Source of the DNA: Bacillus subtilis
GTDB taxonomy: Bacteria > Pseudomonadota > Alphaproteobacteria > Rhizobiales > Rhizobiaceae
Direction: 5' to 3'
Length of the DNA: 64,000 bases
NCBI GenBank assembly: GCA_021733665.1
Contig: JAHREI010000002.1
Span: 1-64,000 of the forward strand
Positions 50,424 to 59,903 of this stretch are shown here, piece after piece. The translations under genes were made by a program, and so were the position numbers. Each line of letters starts with the position of its first letter. The first letter of the stretch is position 1. A model generated the notes under the pieces. It was not told where the DNA came from and did no database searches. It saw only the letters and a list, made by a program, of their open reading frames with translations.

Positions 50424-51164
50424 TTATGACGGCATATGATAGTGCAGGAACTTATCCTGACGCACATCATAGAGCTGTCCGGTAATGGTCAGTGCGGGAT
50501 CGGCAAGTTGCACGATTTTTGCAGCCACATCTGCCGGATGCGGCAGGGTTTCCGGATCTTCACCCGGCATTGCCTTTGCACGCATAGCTGTACGTGTTGC
50601 ACCCGGATTGACGGAGTTCACACGCAGCGGCATTTGTTTGGTTTCTTCCGCCCAGGAGCGCCCCATAACTTCCAGTGCAGCTTTTGAAGCGGCATAGGGA
50701 GCCCAGAATGCGCGTGCTGTGTGAGCGACGCCGGAGGACATCAGAATCGCACGTCCTGCATCAGAGCGGCGCAGCAGCGGATCAACCGAGCGGATCAGGC
50801 GCCAGATACTGGTCAGATTGGTGCTGATAACATTGTCAAAGACTTTGGCTTCAACATGGCCAACCGGAGAAATTGTGCCAAGTACTCCGGCATTGGCAAC
50901 CAGGATATCCAGTTTGCCCCAGCGGTCATTGATTGATGAACCGAGCAGATCAAGAGCAGGCATATCTTTAAGATCAAGCGGGACGAGCGTCGCTGTATTA
51001 CCCATCGCCTGAATTTCATCATCCAGTTCTTCAAGGCCGCCGACAGTACGGGCAACGGCAATCACATGGGCGCCGCGCTTTGCCAGTTCCAATGCCAAAA
51101 AATAGCCGATGCCGCGGGATGCGCCGGTAACAAGCGCAGTACGTCCGCTCAGATCAAAACTCAT
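50424..51164 (-). CDS. Short-chain dehydrogenase/reductase
   Basis: The 246-residue classical SDR has TGASRGIG (13-20) for NAD(P) binding, the NAG motif at 91-93, and catalytic S143/S144, Y157 and K161 (PYAASKAA). Arg residues after the glycine-rich motif (V-A-R-T) suggest NADP preference. The substrate is unknown. The ATG at 51164 has GGTGGA before it; a GTG three codons upstream is an alternative. It lies 67 bp after purF on the same strand, a common Rhizobiales arrangement. Confidence 0.88.
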   Translation of the reverse strand: MSFDLSGRTALVTGASRGIGYFLALELAKRGAHVIAVARTVGGLEELDDEIQAMGNTATLVPLDLKDMPALDLLGSSINDRWGKLDILVANAGVLGTISPVGHVEAKVFDNVISTNLTSIWRLIRSVDPLLRRSDAGRAILMSSGVAHTARAFWAPYAASKAALEVMGRSWAEETKQMPLRVNSVNPGATRTAMRAKAMPGEDPETLPHPADVAAKIVQLADPALTITGQLYDVRQDKFLHYHMPS

Positions 51165-51231
51165 TAAATCCACCCATTGCAGTCTATATGATTTTAAGGC
51201 GGTTACGTTGCCATAGTCGCCTTATCTGATC

Positions 51232-52806
51232 TTAACCGTTGCTGGATAGCAATGCAAAGTTATGAATATTCGACAATTCTTCCTGATCAACCAGACGGGT
51301 CGGATAGTCCCCCGTAAAGTAATGATCGGTGAACTGCGGCGCCTTCGGATTGCGTTTTTCGCCGCCGACAGCCTCATAAAGTCCGTCGATGGAGAGGAAT
51401 TCCAGCGAATCCGCACCGATATAATCGCACATGGCCTTTAAGTCCGGATATTGGTTGGCCAGCAATTTGTCTGCGTCCGGCGTATCAATTCCGTAAAAAT
51501 CCGGATGATGGATCATCGGGGAAGCAACGCGGATGTGCACTTCTTTTGCACCGGCATCGCGGATCATGCGCACGATCTTCATTGAAGTAGTGCCGCGCAC
51601 GATGGAATCATCCACCAGTACAACGCGTTTACCTTCGATAATCGCACGGTTGGCCGAATGTTTCAGCTTAACACCAAGGGCGCGAATCTGCTGGGTCGGC
51701 TCAATAAAGGTACGGCCAACATAATGGTTGCGGATGATGCCATATTCAAACGGAATACCGCTTGCCTGCGCATAACCCAATGCTGCCGGCGTACCGCCAT
51801 CCGGCACAGGTACTACAACATCGGCTTCAACCGGAGATTCTTTTGCGAGATTGATACCGGAGTTTTTGCGCACTGTGTAAACATTGCGGCCACCGACGAC
51901 AGAGTCAGGACGGGCAAAATACACATATTCAAACATGCACAGGCGTTCCGGCTTACGGTTTGGTGCCTTGATAGAGGTGGTGCTGATGGAGCCATCTGCT
52001 TGTGTTTCACAAACAATGACTTCGCCGTTTTCTACATCGCGGATATATTTTGCGCCGATAATGTCGAGTGCACAGGTCTCGGAGCAGAAAATCGGTTTAC
52101 CGTCGAGTTCACCCATCACCAGTGGGCGGATACCAATCGGATCACGCGCTGCAATCAGCTTGGTGCGGGTCATTGCGAGGATGGCATAGCCACCTTCGAG
52201 CTGACGAACAGCATCAACAAAGCGATCGCTGGAGGAGGCCAGACGGGAACGGGCGATGAGATGCAGTACCACTTCTGAATCAGAAGTGGACTGGCAGATT
52301 GCGCCGGAAGCAATGAGATGGCGACGCAGGCTTAAACCATTGGTGAAATTGCCGTTATGGGCGATCGCAATGCCGCCGACTTCCAGCTCCGCAAACAGTG
52401 GCTGTACGTTGCGCAGCACAGTTTCACCGGTGGTGGAGTAGCGCACATGACCAATCGAAAGATTGCCCGGAAGCTGCTTCAGAGTTGCCGGATTGGTGAA
52501 ATGGTCACCGACCAGTCCCATATGGCGTTCAGAGTAGAAACGACCTTCGTGGAAGGAAACGATACCGGCTGCTTCCTGTCCGCGATGTTGCAAAGCATGC
52601 AGGCCGAGTGCCGTCAGTGTTGCGGCATCCTCATGCCCCAGAATGCCAAAGACGCCGCATTCTTCATGCAAGGCGTCTTCATCAAAGGAAAATCTCGAAG
52701 AGTTTTCAGGCGCTTCTGTGCTGTTATGCACGCCATGCGTGGTGGCGGAGATCATTTGAGTATGATCTGAAGAAGCGGGGGCGGTTTCACCGGAATGACT
52801 GATCAT
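51232..52806 (-). CDS. purF: Amidophosphoribosyltransferase
   Basis: First committed step of purine synthesis: PRPP plus glutamine gives phosphoribosylamine. It is 524 residues as called. The catalytic cysteine is C50 in EECGVFGILG, so a 49-residue leader must be removed to expose it. GHVRYSTTGE and the PRPP motif VVLVDDSIVRGTTS are intact. M18 (52755) is an alternative start that shortens the leader to 32 residues. It faces the TetR gene across 444 bp. Confidence 0.95.
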   Translation of the reverse strand: MISHSGETAPASSDHTQMISATTHGVHNSTEAPENSSRFSFDEDALHEECGVFGILGHEDAATLTALGLHALQHRGQEAAGIVSFHEGRFYSERHMGLVGDHFTNPATLKQLPGNLSIGHVRYSTTGETVLRNVQPLFAELEVGGIAIAHNGNFTNGLSLRRHLIASGAICQSTSDSEVVLHLIARSRLASSSDRFVDAVRQLEGGYAILAMTRTKLIAARDPIGIRPLVMGELDGKPIFCSETCALDIIGAKYIRDVENGEVIVCETQADGSISTTSIKAPNRKPERLCMFEYVYFARPDSVVGGRNVYTVRKNSGINLAKESPVEADVVVPVPDGGTPAALGYAQASGIPFEYGIIRNHYVGRTFIEPTQQIRALGVKLKHSANRAIIEGKRVVLVDDSIVRGTTSMKIVRMIRDAGAKEVHIRVASPMIHHPDFYGIDTPDADKLLANQYPDLKAMCDYIGADSLEFLSIDGLYEAVGGEKRNPKAPQFTDHYFTGDYPTRLVDQEELSNIHNFALLSSNG

Positions 52807-53218
52807 AGCCGCTGGGCCTTTCGATTGCAGAGCAATTAAAAATGCTCTCTATCATAAGAGTGCTTTTGCTGCATAGTCCCAAAAAAATCTTAGATTTTTA
52901 AGGCAGGAATTATGGAGCTGTAACAATTCAGAGTGCAGAACAGGTCTGACACACCTGCATCAGATGGAAAGTCGAATTAAGCGTCATATTGGAACAGCTA
53001 TTTGTGGCGGATTAATATGCACCACTTGCCGGTAACGACCGGAATTTTGCAGACACTGCTCCCCCTGTCTGCTTTTACCTCTTTTATTTTCAGCTTCATA
53101 TATGGCGATTGGGATTAAGACACAACTGTCTGGCGCACATTTTCAACAATCACACAATTAAGTCGCAGCTTTGCTCAATAAATATTCTCTTGCGTAAAAA
53201 CAGAACGTAATTTATTAA
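52807..53218. other. Intergenic region between purF and the TetR gene
   Basis: About 410 bp hold a short inverted repeat AGAGCA/TGCTCT at 52829-52848 near the purF start. I see no convincing gene, purine riboswitch or clear -35/-10 pair. The right end carries the TetR operator. Confidence 0.35.
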
Positions 53219-53232
53219 ACCGAGCGCTCAGT
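53219..53232 (+). promoter_or_regulatory. Putative TetR operator
   Basis: ACCGAGCGCTCAGT is a 14-bp palindrome with one mismatched pair around GAGCGCTC. It lies 19-32 bp before the TetR start, between promoter and ribosome-binding site. That position fits autorepression of the TetR-YeiB pair. Confidence 0.6.
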
Positions 53233-53250
53233 CTAATTTAGAGGTGCGCT

Positions 53251-53868
53251 ATGCGCGTAACAGATCCTGAAAAACATCAGGCGAAGAAACAGATGATACT
53301 CGAGGCTGCAAAAATCTGTTTTGCAGAGCAGGGGTTTCATCAAACCAGTACGGCACAAATCTGCACTGCGGCGCAGATCAGTACTGGCAGTTTGTTTCAT
53401 TATTTTCCAAGCAAGAAATCCATCATTGCCGCCATCGTTGAAGAAGACCGTCAACAAACGCAGGAACTCGTGGCCACACTGCGCGAGCAGGATGATCTGT
53501 ATGCCGCTTTGAATGTTTTTTTCGATGTGGTGCTGGATGTTGCCGCTGACAGAATACTCTCCGCACTGGCACTAGAAATAGCTGCAGAGGCAGGACGCGA
53601 TGCTGAGATCGGTGCTTTATACCAGTTAAGCGATAAAGTAATGCGGCAAGAGCTGGAATATCTTGTCAGTCTTGGTGTTGAACGCGGACAAATCGGCAAG
53701 CAGTTTTCTGCATCTGCTGCTGTTCATTGCCTGATGATTATTGTGGACGGGATTTTCAACCGTGTAGCGATCGATCCGGAGTTTAAACCTCAGGAGCACA
53801 AAGCAGCATTCAGAGCTATGCTCTGGGGTGTGCTTGGCAATAGAGCAGATGCAGGAGCAAAATTATGA
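53251..53868 (+). CDS. TetR/AcrR family repressor
   Basis: The 205-residue regulator has an N-terminal helix-turn-helix (about 12-58): ILEAAKICFAEQGFHQTSTA, then ICTAAQISTGSLFHYFPSKKSII. The C-terminal ligand domain has no recognisable ligand signature. GAGGTG lies a few nt before the ATG. It overlaps the YeiB-like gene by 4 nt (ATGA), so the two form a coupled unit. It most likely represses both through the palindrome at 53219-53232. Confidence 0.9.
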   Translation: MRVTDPEKHQAKKQMILEAAKICFAEQGFHQTSTAQICTAAQISTGSLFHYFPSKKSIIAAIVEEDRQQTQELVATLREQDDLYAALNVFFDVVLDVAADRILSALALEIAAEAGRDAEIGALYQLSDKVMRQELEYLVSLGVERGQIGKQFSASAAVHCLMIIVDGIFNRVAIDPEFKPQEHKAAFRAMLWGVLGNRADAGAKL

Positions 53869-55055
53869 CTTCAGCATCTCAGAAAACTATGCGTATCGCA
53901 GATGTCGATGCGCTGCGTGGCTTTGCATTGCTGGGCATTTTGCAGGTCAATATTATGGTCTTCGCCTCTGCATTCTATGGTCTCCCTACAGGAGAGCCGG
54001 AGCAGGGCTTCAGATTTAATGATTGGGTAGATCTGATCATTACAACAATCTTTGCGATGAAATTCTATCTGCTGTTTTCATTTCTGTTCGGATACAGCGT
54101 GACATTGCAAATGCAATCGGCGGTGCGTGCCGGAGAAGCTTTTGTTCCGCGCTTTTTACGGCGTCAGGCCGGACTTTGGGTTATCGGTTTGCTCCATGCC
54201 GTTTTGTTGTTCCACGGTGATATTCTTTCAACCTATGCGATACTCGGCATATTGCTGCTGCTCTGGCGCAATAGTACGGATCGAACATTGATTAAAAGTG
54301 CCGTATGGCTGATCAGCATAACCGCATTTTTGTGGGCATCGCTTGGTGTGTTGCAATGGATGGCAGGTGAGGTGCAGGATCCGGCACAGGATATGTTGAA
54401 TGCACAACAGGCCTATATCGCTTACACTGGTAGTTTAGGCAGTGTGATTATGCAGCATATCAACGAATTGAAAATTATGTGGTTGGTTTTGCTGCTGATA
54501 CAGGCACCTTGTGCGTTGGCTATGTTCTTGCTTGGCTTTTTAGCTGGTCGGCATCAGTTTCTGGCGCAGCCGGAACAATACCGGCCTTATCTGAAACCGG
54601 CAATCAAGGCGGGGTTATTTATCGGCCTTCCGGCAGCTTTGATAACTGCACTGACAACTGCATTTGGTACTGGTTCACAATGGGAGATTTGGGGACTGGC
54701 GCTGACACTCGTTACAGCTCCGCTGATGACTTTTGGTATTATCGCACTCATGCTGACTTTTTTTGGCACGAAGCGCGGTTTGTTTTGGCGCGATGCTCTG
54801 GCACCGGCAGGTCGCATGGCTCTGTCAAATTATCTGCTGCAATCGCTGATCTGTGGTTTTGTCTATTACGGTTATGGTTTGGTCCTGATTGATAAGACAA
54901 CTGTCTTTACGAATTTTCTGATTGCTGTGATGATCTTTATATTCCAGCTGTTTCTTAGCCACTGGTGGATGAAGCATTATTATTACGGGCCATTGGAATG
55001 GCTGTTGAGGGCTTTGACGATAGGTCGCTGGCCTGATCTGAAACGCAAGGCTTGA
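53865..55055 (+). CDS. DUF418 (YeiB-like) membrane protein
   Basis: The 396-residue polytopic protein of the DUF418 family has about ten transmembrane helices. The N-terminal motif RIADVDALRGFALLGILQVN is the family signature; FSFLFGYSVTLQM, and the C-terminal APAGRMALSNYLLQSLICG and FLSHWWMKHYYYGPLEWLLR, fit. Function is unknown; related proteins are acyltransferase-like membrane enzymes or transporters. It is coupled to the TetR gene and ended by a strong bidirectional terminator. Confidence 0.87.
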   Translation: MTSASQKTMRIADVDALRGFALLGILQVNIMVFASAFYGLPTGEPEQGFRFNDWVDLIITTIFAMKFYLLFSFLFGYSVTLQMQSAVRAGEAFVPRFLRRQAGLWVIGLLHAVLLFHGDILSTYAILGILLLLWRNSTDRTLIKSAVWLISITAFLWASLGVLQWMAGEVQDPAQDMLNAQQAYIAYTGSLGSVIMQHINELKIMWLVLLLIQAPCALAMFLLGFLAGRHQFLAQPEQYRPYLKPAIKAGLFIGLPAALITALTTAFGTGSQWEIWGLALTLVTAPLMTFGIIALMLTFFGTKRGLFWRDALAPAGRMALSNYLLQSLICGFVYYGYGLVLIDKTTVFTNFLIAVMIFIFQLFLSHWWMKHYYYGPLEWLLRALTIGRWPDLKRKA

Positions 55056-55075
55056 AAAGAGTTCCTTTCCAAATG

Positions 55076-55111
55076 AAAAACCCGCCGCAGATCATTCTGC
55101 GGCGGGTTTTT
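55076..55111. terminator. Bidirectional terminator between YeiB-like gene and cvpA
   Basis: A 14-bp stem AAAACCCGCCGCAG/CTGCGGCGGGTTTT with a 6-nt loop has A-run and T-run at its ends. Among the strongest terminators in the window. Confidence 0.93.
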
Positions 55112-55130
55112 AAATGGGAAGAATATCAGC

Positions 55131-55691
55131 TTAGTTTGCTGGCGCCGGAGCTTCATTTTCAGGCGCAGACTGTGAGCCGATATGCGGCTTGATACGGTCA
55201 TTGAAGGTTTTTTCCGGATCTTCCGGCAGCATTTCAACCAGTTGTTGGCCAAGAGAATCCAGCATCGGTTTGGATTTAGCATTGATGACCCAGCTTGGCT
55301 GATCTGTTGCAACCAGCCAGTTGAAAAACAACATGGCAATTACAACCAGCAGAACGCCGCGTGCCGCACCGAAGAGAAAGCCGAGTGTGCGGTCAAGCGC
55401 ACCAATGCGGCTGTCGATAATGAAGTCAGCGATCTTCATGGTGATGATCGATACGATGATCAATGTTACCAGAAATACCGAGCCAGCTGCTGCAATATTC
55501 AGAATGGTTTCATTGCTGATATATGGCGCAAGGTATGGAGCAACAGGCTTGTAGAAGAAGTAAGCAGCCAATGCGGCCGCTGCCCAGGATGCAACCGAAA
55601 GCACTTCACGCGAAAATCCGCGTACCATGGCGAGAATTGCTGATACGAGAGTGACCCCGATAAGAATTCCGTCTAGCAATGTAATCGGCAT
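55131..55691 (-). CDS. cvpA: CvpA family membrane protein
   Basis: The 186-residue inner-membrane protein has four predicted helices. LLDGILIGVTLVSAILAMVRGFSREVLSVASW is the family N-terminus, and DRTLGFLFGAARGVLLV is the second signature. E. coli CvpA is needed for colicin V secretion and bile tolerance. The C-terminal 50 residues are hydrophilic, ending Pro/Ala/Glu-rich. It follows radA on the minus strand after 264 bp. In many Rhizobiales it neighbours purF; here the TetR-YeiB pair lies in between. Confidence 0.88.
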   Translation of the reverse strand: MPITLLDGILIGVTLVSAILAMVRGFSREVLSVASWAAAALAAYFFYKPVAPYLAPYISNETILNIAAAGSVFLVTLIIVSIITMKIADFIIDSRIGALDRTLGFLFGAARGVLLVVIAMLFFNWLVATDQPSWVINAKSKPMLDSLGQQLVEMLPEDPEKTFNDRIKPHIGSQSAPENEAPAPAN

Positions 55692-55955
55692 CCTGCCTTG
55701 TTCCTCTGTGTCCGGTATGCCTTAACGGCATATAATTTCGTGCGGATATTGCCCCGCAACTTTGTTCATAGCAGCACTTACTGGCTGACCGATAGGATCA
55801 TGATAATTCTATCAAGGCAGGGTAACCCGAAATTTTTCACAAATCACTAATTCGGGAGCTGTGTTTATAAAAAAACAGCCATACCCCGTAAAATCAGTTA
55901 GGTAAATGCAGTGATGTATATTTTGCCACATGAATTATTCAGGCAAACTTCCGGT

Positions 55956-57359
55956 TTAATCACGGTTTTGCGCATTCTTTCCGGGGCCGGAAGCAGCAAT
56001 GCGAGCCACAAGATCCGGCAGTGAACCGGTTTCAGACAGCGTAAAATTCTGCGGGCGTGATAATTCACCACCGCCGACTGGCAGAACAGCTTGCTTGAAG
56101 CCCAGTTTTTCTGCCTCTTTAATGCGTTGTGCCGCATGGGCAACCGCACGTACTGCGCCTGAGAGACTGACTTCACCAAAATAAACGCTGTTTGCAGGCA
56201 GCGGAATACCGGCAAGCGACGAGACAAGCGCTGCCGCTACAGCCATATCGGCGGCAGGCTCGGAAATACGATAACCACCGGCCACATTAAGATAAACATC
56301 GTGTTGACCAAAGCGCACACCACAATGGGCTTCCAGCACGGCAAGCGTCATGGAAAGACGGCTGTTATCCCAGCCGACAACGGCGCGGCGCGGTGTGCCG
56401 AGTGTAGACGGGGCGACTAGTGCCTGAATTTCCACGAGAACGGGGCGGGTACCTTCCATACCGGCAAAGACCGCAGCTCCCGGTGCCTTTTCATTGCGTT
56501 CGCCGAGAAAGAGTTCGGAAGGGTTGGAGACTTCGCGCAAGCCTTTATCGGACATTTCAAACACGCCGATCTCATCAGTCGGGCCAAAACGGTTTTTGAC
56601 AGTACGCAAGATGCGGTAATGGTGTCCGCCTTCGCCTTCAAAATACAACACGCCGTCAACCATATGCTCAACCACGCGCGGGCCTGCGATCTGACCTTCT
56701 TTGGTGACATGGCCGACCAGTACCACGGCAGCACCGGTAGATTTGGCATATCGGATCATCGCCTGCGCACCGGCACGAACCTGCGTCACCGAACCCGGTG
56801 CGCTGTCAGCCGCATCTGTCCACAGGGTCTGGATGGAGTCGATAATCACCAGATCAGGGCGCGGCTTGGTATCAATAGTCGCGAGAATATCCTCTACATT
56901 GGTTTCCGCTGCCAGCTCCACTGATGTATCTGCCGCATGCAGACGCTGTGCGCGCAAACGAATCTGCGCCACAGCTTCTTCACCGGATACATAGATGATG
57001 CGGTTGCCGCGACGTGCCAATGCGGCCGCAGCCTGTGTGAGCAAGGTTGATTTACCGATGCCCGGATCGCCGCCGACCAGCAGAGCAGAGCCACGGACAA
57101 AGCCGCCGCCTGTCACACGATCCAGCTCACCGATACCGGACTGGATGCGTGGTGCATCTTCAATCTCGCCGGAAAGGGTTGTGAGCGCAACGGCACGGCC
57201 TTTGCGCATCGCCATTTTGCCCGGACCTGAGCCGATGCCGCCGGATGTACCTTCTTCGACAAGTGTGTTCCACTCGCCGCAGCCGTCGCATTTGCCTGCC
57301 CAGCGCGAATGCGTCGAGCCGCAATTCTGGCAGATGAACTGAATCCGGTTTTTAGCCAA
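55956..57359 (-). CDS. radA: DNA repair protein RadA
   Basis: This RecA-like ATPase drives branch migration and processing of recombination intermediates. The 467 residues comprise a C4 zinc finger (C10, C13, C24, C27), Walker A GGDPGIGKSTLL with K103, the RadA-specific KNRFG motif at 255-259, and a C-terminal Lon-like domain. The start is a TTG at 57359, the only one that keeps the zinc finger at the usual position (AKNRIQFICQNCG). It follows dnaB after 11 bp. An alanine racemase gene, often placed between these two in relatives as I recall, is absent. Confidence 0.95.
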   Translation of the reverse strand: MAKNRIQFICQNCGSTHSRWAGKCDGCGEWNTLVEEGTSGGIGSGPGKMAMRKGRAVALTTLSGEIEDAPRIQSGIGELDRVTGGGFVRGSALLVGGDPGIGKSTLLTQAAAALARRGNRIIYVSGEEAVAQIRLRAQRLHAADTSVELAAETNVEDILATIDTKPRPDLVIIDSIQTLWTDAADSAPGSVTQVRAGAQAMIRYAKSTGAAVVLVGHVTKEGQIAGPRVVEHMVDGVLYFEGEGGHHYRILRTVKNRFGPTDEIGVFEMSDKGLREVSNPSELFLGERNEKAPGAAVFAGMEGTRPVLVEIQALVAPSTLGTPRRAVVGWDNSRLSMTLAVLEAHCGVRFGQHDVYLNVAGGYRISEPAADMAVAAALVSSLAGIPLPANSVYFGEVSLSGAVRAVAHAAQRIKEAEKLGFKQAVLPVGGGELSRPQNFTLSETGSLPDLVARIAASGPGKNAQNRD

Positions 57360-57370
57360 GCTCTTATCTT

Positions 57371-58882
57371 TCAGTGATCGTCATATTGTTCAGGTAGATA
57401 AGTGCCTTCGGCCAGATCGGTAAAGCGCGTAAATTCCGACTGGAAGGCGAGCTTAACAGTACCGGTAGGACCGTGACGCTGTTTGGCAATGATTACATCA
57501 GCCGTGCCTTTGACTTTCTCAAAGTGCATTTTCCATTCGTCATATTTCGGATCAAATTCGTCACGTGGTTCAAGGTTTTTGACGTAATATTCTTCACGAT
57601 ACACGAAGAGCACAACGTCCGCGTCCTGCTCGATGGAGCCCGATTCACGAAGATCGGAGAGCTGCGGACGTTTGTCTTCACGGTTTTCCACCTGACGGGA
57701 GAGCTGTGACAGAGCAATAATCGGCACGTTCAGCTCTTTACCAAGGGCTTTAAGACCCGTGGTAATTTCGGTGATTTCCTGCACACGGTTTTGTGCCGAG
57801 GCTTTGGACGAACCGGTCATCAGCTGAATATAGTCGATCACCAGACAATCAAGGCCGCGCTGGCGCTTGAGGCGGCGGGCACGCGCAGACAACTGCGCGA
57901 TGGAGATACCACCGGTCTGGTCAATATAGAGCGGAATACGCTGCATTGTCTGGGTACAGGCGATCAGCTTTTCAAAATCGGTCTCAGAGATTTCACCGCG
58001 GCGGATTTTGGATGAGGAAACTTCTGTTTGCTCGGAAATAATACGGGTTGCCAGCTGTTCGGCGGACATTTCGAGCGAGAAGAAGCCAACCACACCACCA
58101 TTGATGGCTTTCATTGAGCCGTCAGCCAACTGTTCACCTTGATAGGCGGCAGCAATATTGAAGGCGATATTGGTGGCAAGCGAGGTCTTACCCATACCCG
58201 GACGTCCCGCCAATACGATCAAGTCGGAAGACTGCAGGCCACCCATTTTACCATCCAGCATGTGGATGCCGGTGGAAACACCGGAGAGATGTCCGTCACG
58301 CTGGAAGGCAACGCCCGCCAGATCAATCGCGGTTTTAACGGCTTCGTTGAAAGGCTGGAAACCGCCGTCGTAACGACCGGTTTCCGCCAGTTCAAACAGG
58401 CGGCGCTCGGCATCTTCAATTTGGGAGCGCGGTGCCATATCAACCGGCGCATCATAGGCGACATTGACCATTTCTTCACCGATGCCGATCAGCGAACGGC
58501 GTGTGGCAAGGTCATAGATCGCGCGGCCATAATCTTCCGCATTGATAACCGTTACCGCTTCGGCGGCAAGACGCACTACATATTGAAACACTGTCATGTC
58601 GCCGACTTTATCATCAGCAGGCAGGAAGGTTTTCATGGTCACAGGGTTGGCCATTTTGCCAACACGGATCAGCTCGGACGCCAGTTCATAAATACGGCGG
58701 TGCAGAGGATCGTAAAAATGCGGCGGTTTCAGAAAGTCCGAAACACGATAAAAAGCATCATTGTTGATCAGGATTGCGCCGAGAAGTGCCTGTTCCGCTT
58801 CGATATTATTCGGTGCTTCGCGATAAAGCGAATTCTGGGTATCCCGTGTATCGTCAAGTTTGTGAACCGTCGCGTCAGCCAT
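57371..58882 (-). CDS. dnaB: Replicative DNA helicase
   Basis: It unwinds DNA at the replication fork as a hexamer. The 503 residues have an N-terminal primase-interacting domain (about 24-130), then a RecA-like domain with Walker A AGRPGMGKTSLA (K232) and Walker B DCLVIDYIQLMTG. No intein is present. It is upstream of radA in the same unit. The 198-bp gap before it has a small hairpin at 58921-58937. Confidence 0.97.
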   Translation of the reverse strand: MADATVHKLDDTRDTQNSLYREAPNNIEAEQALLGAILINNDAFYRVSDFLKPPHFYDPLHRRIYELASELIRVGKMANPVTMKTFLPADDKVGDMTVFQYVVRLAAEAVTVINAEDYGRAIYDLATRRSLIGIGEEMVNVAYDAPVDMAPRSQIEDAERRLFELAETGRYDGGFQPFNEAVKTAIDLAGVAFQRDGHLSGVSTGIHMLDGKMGGLQSSDLIVLAGRPGMGKTSLATNIAFNIAAAYQGEQLADGSMKAINGGVVGFFSLEMSAEQLATRIISEQTEVSSSKIRRGEISETDFEKLIACTQTMQRIPLYIDQTGGISIAQLSARARRLKRQRGLDCLVIDYIQLMTGSSKASAQNRVQEITEITTGLKALGKELNVPIIALSQLSRQVENREDKRPQLSDLRESGSIEQDADVVLFVYREEYYVKNLEPRDEFDPKYDEWKMHFEKVKGTADVIIAKQRHGPTGTVKLAFQSEFTRFTDLAEGTYLPEQYDDH

Positions 58883-59080
58883 AAAGTTCTGGATCCTTAT
58901 TCCGCAATAGAGCGGGAATATCCGGCGAAAAGCCGGACATCAGAGTCTGTTAAAATATGAGTGTAAACAATCTGTCAGTGCAGTTGAAGCGCCTATACCA
59001 TGATTCACAATGATTCACAGGCTCAACACTGTGGAGAGCCTGCGCACCTTTAGAAGCAGTGTTCTGAATTGATATAAGGA

Positions 59081-59749
59081 TCAGTTACCGGACATCAAGG
59101 CCGACTGATGATAACGGATACGCAGCTGGCCGGTCAGCAGGAAAATATAGGCGGCAAGCTCACTCAGTTCTTCCAGATTTTGTGCAGCAGCACCGGTCAG
59201 GCCTGTTGTGAGGCCAAGATGCTCTTCTGCTGCGGTGGAGATCATCATGCCAAGAGTTGCCAGTAAAAACTCTGCCCAAGGTAGTCCGCCGGAGCGCTGC
59301 AACGGATTGAGCAATTTCTGTGAGCCGTTTTTCAGCATAAAGACGGCCAGAAGCAGAATAGAACCGATCAGCGCCGGCATAACTGCCGGTTTATACCAAA
59401 GCTGACGGGACGAGAAAAACGGGCCTTCCTCGGACATGCCGAGCGGCTCCATAAAAACGGCACCCCAGCTTAATTCACGCATCGCGCAGATGAACCAGAT
59501 CAGTGCCGCGCCGCGCCATAGCCATTTCCAGTCCGCTGAGCCGTATTTCTGATAAACCAGCGCCTGCACCATGCCCAGAAGGAGAACAGCAACCTGCGCA
59601 TTTTCAACCGGACCATTTTCCCAAGAAACCCATGAAGGCAATACAAGCGCCAGAGGGTAAGATACTATCAGAACCAAAAGGCCGATTGATAAAGAAATCA
59701 GCGTCGTTTTGTTCAGGCGTGGCTGTAGCTTGGTGATTGCGCTGGGCAT
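59081..59749 (-). CDS. Polytopic membrane protein of unknown function
   Basis: I do not recognise a named family. The 222-residue protein has six or seven predicted helices. Acidic and aromatic residues stand within or at the ends of the helices: SWENGPVENAQVAVLL near 43, FICAMRELSWGAVFMEPLG near 90, STAAEEHLGL and LEELSELAAYIFLL near the end. Such buried charged motifs suggest an enzyme or proton-linked carrier and not a simple anchor. It is a single gene between dnaB and cfa. Confidence 0.65.
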   Translation of the reverse strand: MPSAITKLQPRLNKTTLISLSIGLLVLIVSYPLALVLPSWVSWENGPVENAQVAVLLLGMVQALVYQKYGSADWKWLWRGAALIWFICAMRELSWGAVFMEPLGMSEEGPFFSSRQLWYKPAVMPALIGSILLLAVFMLKNGSQKLLNPLQRSGGLPWAEFLLATLGMMISTAAEEHLGLTTGLTGAAAQNLEELSELAAYIFLLTGQLRIRYHQSALMSGN

Positions 59750-59903
59750 TAAACTCTTATCCTGTCAGATATTTCTAATAAGAGAAATGTCCGATGCAGG
59801 ATGACAGCACAAGCATGGAAGCTTCACAAACTCTTGATAAAACCTTCATGAGTTGTGATGTGTTATTAATTTATCACAAAAACACATCTTGATTGGTTGC
59901 ATT

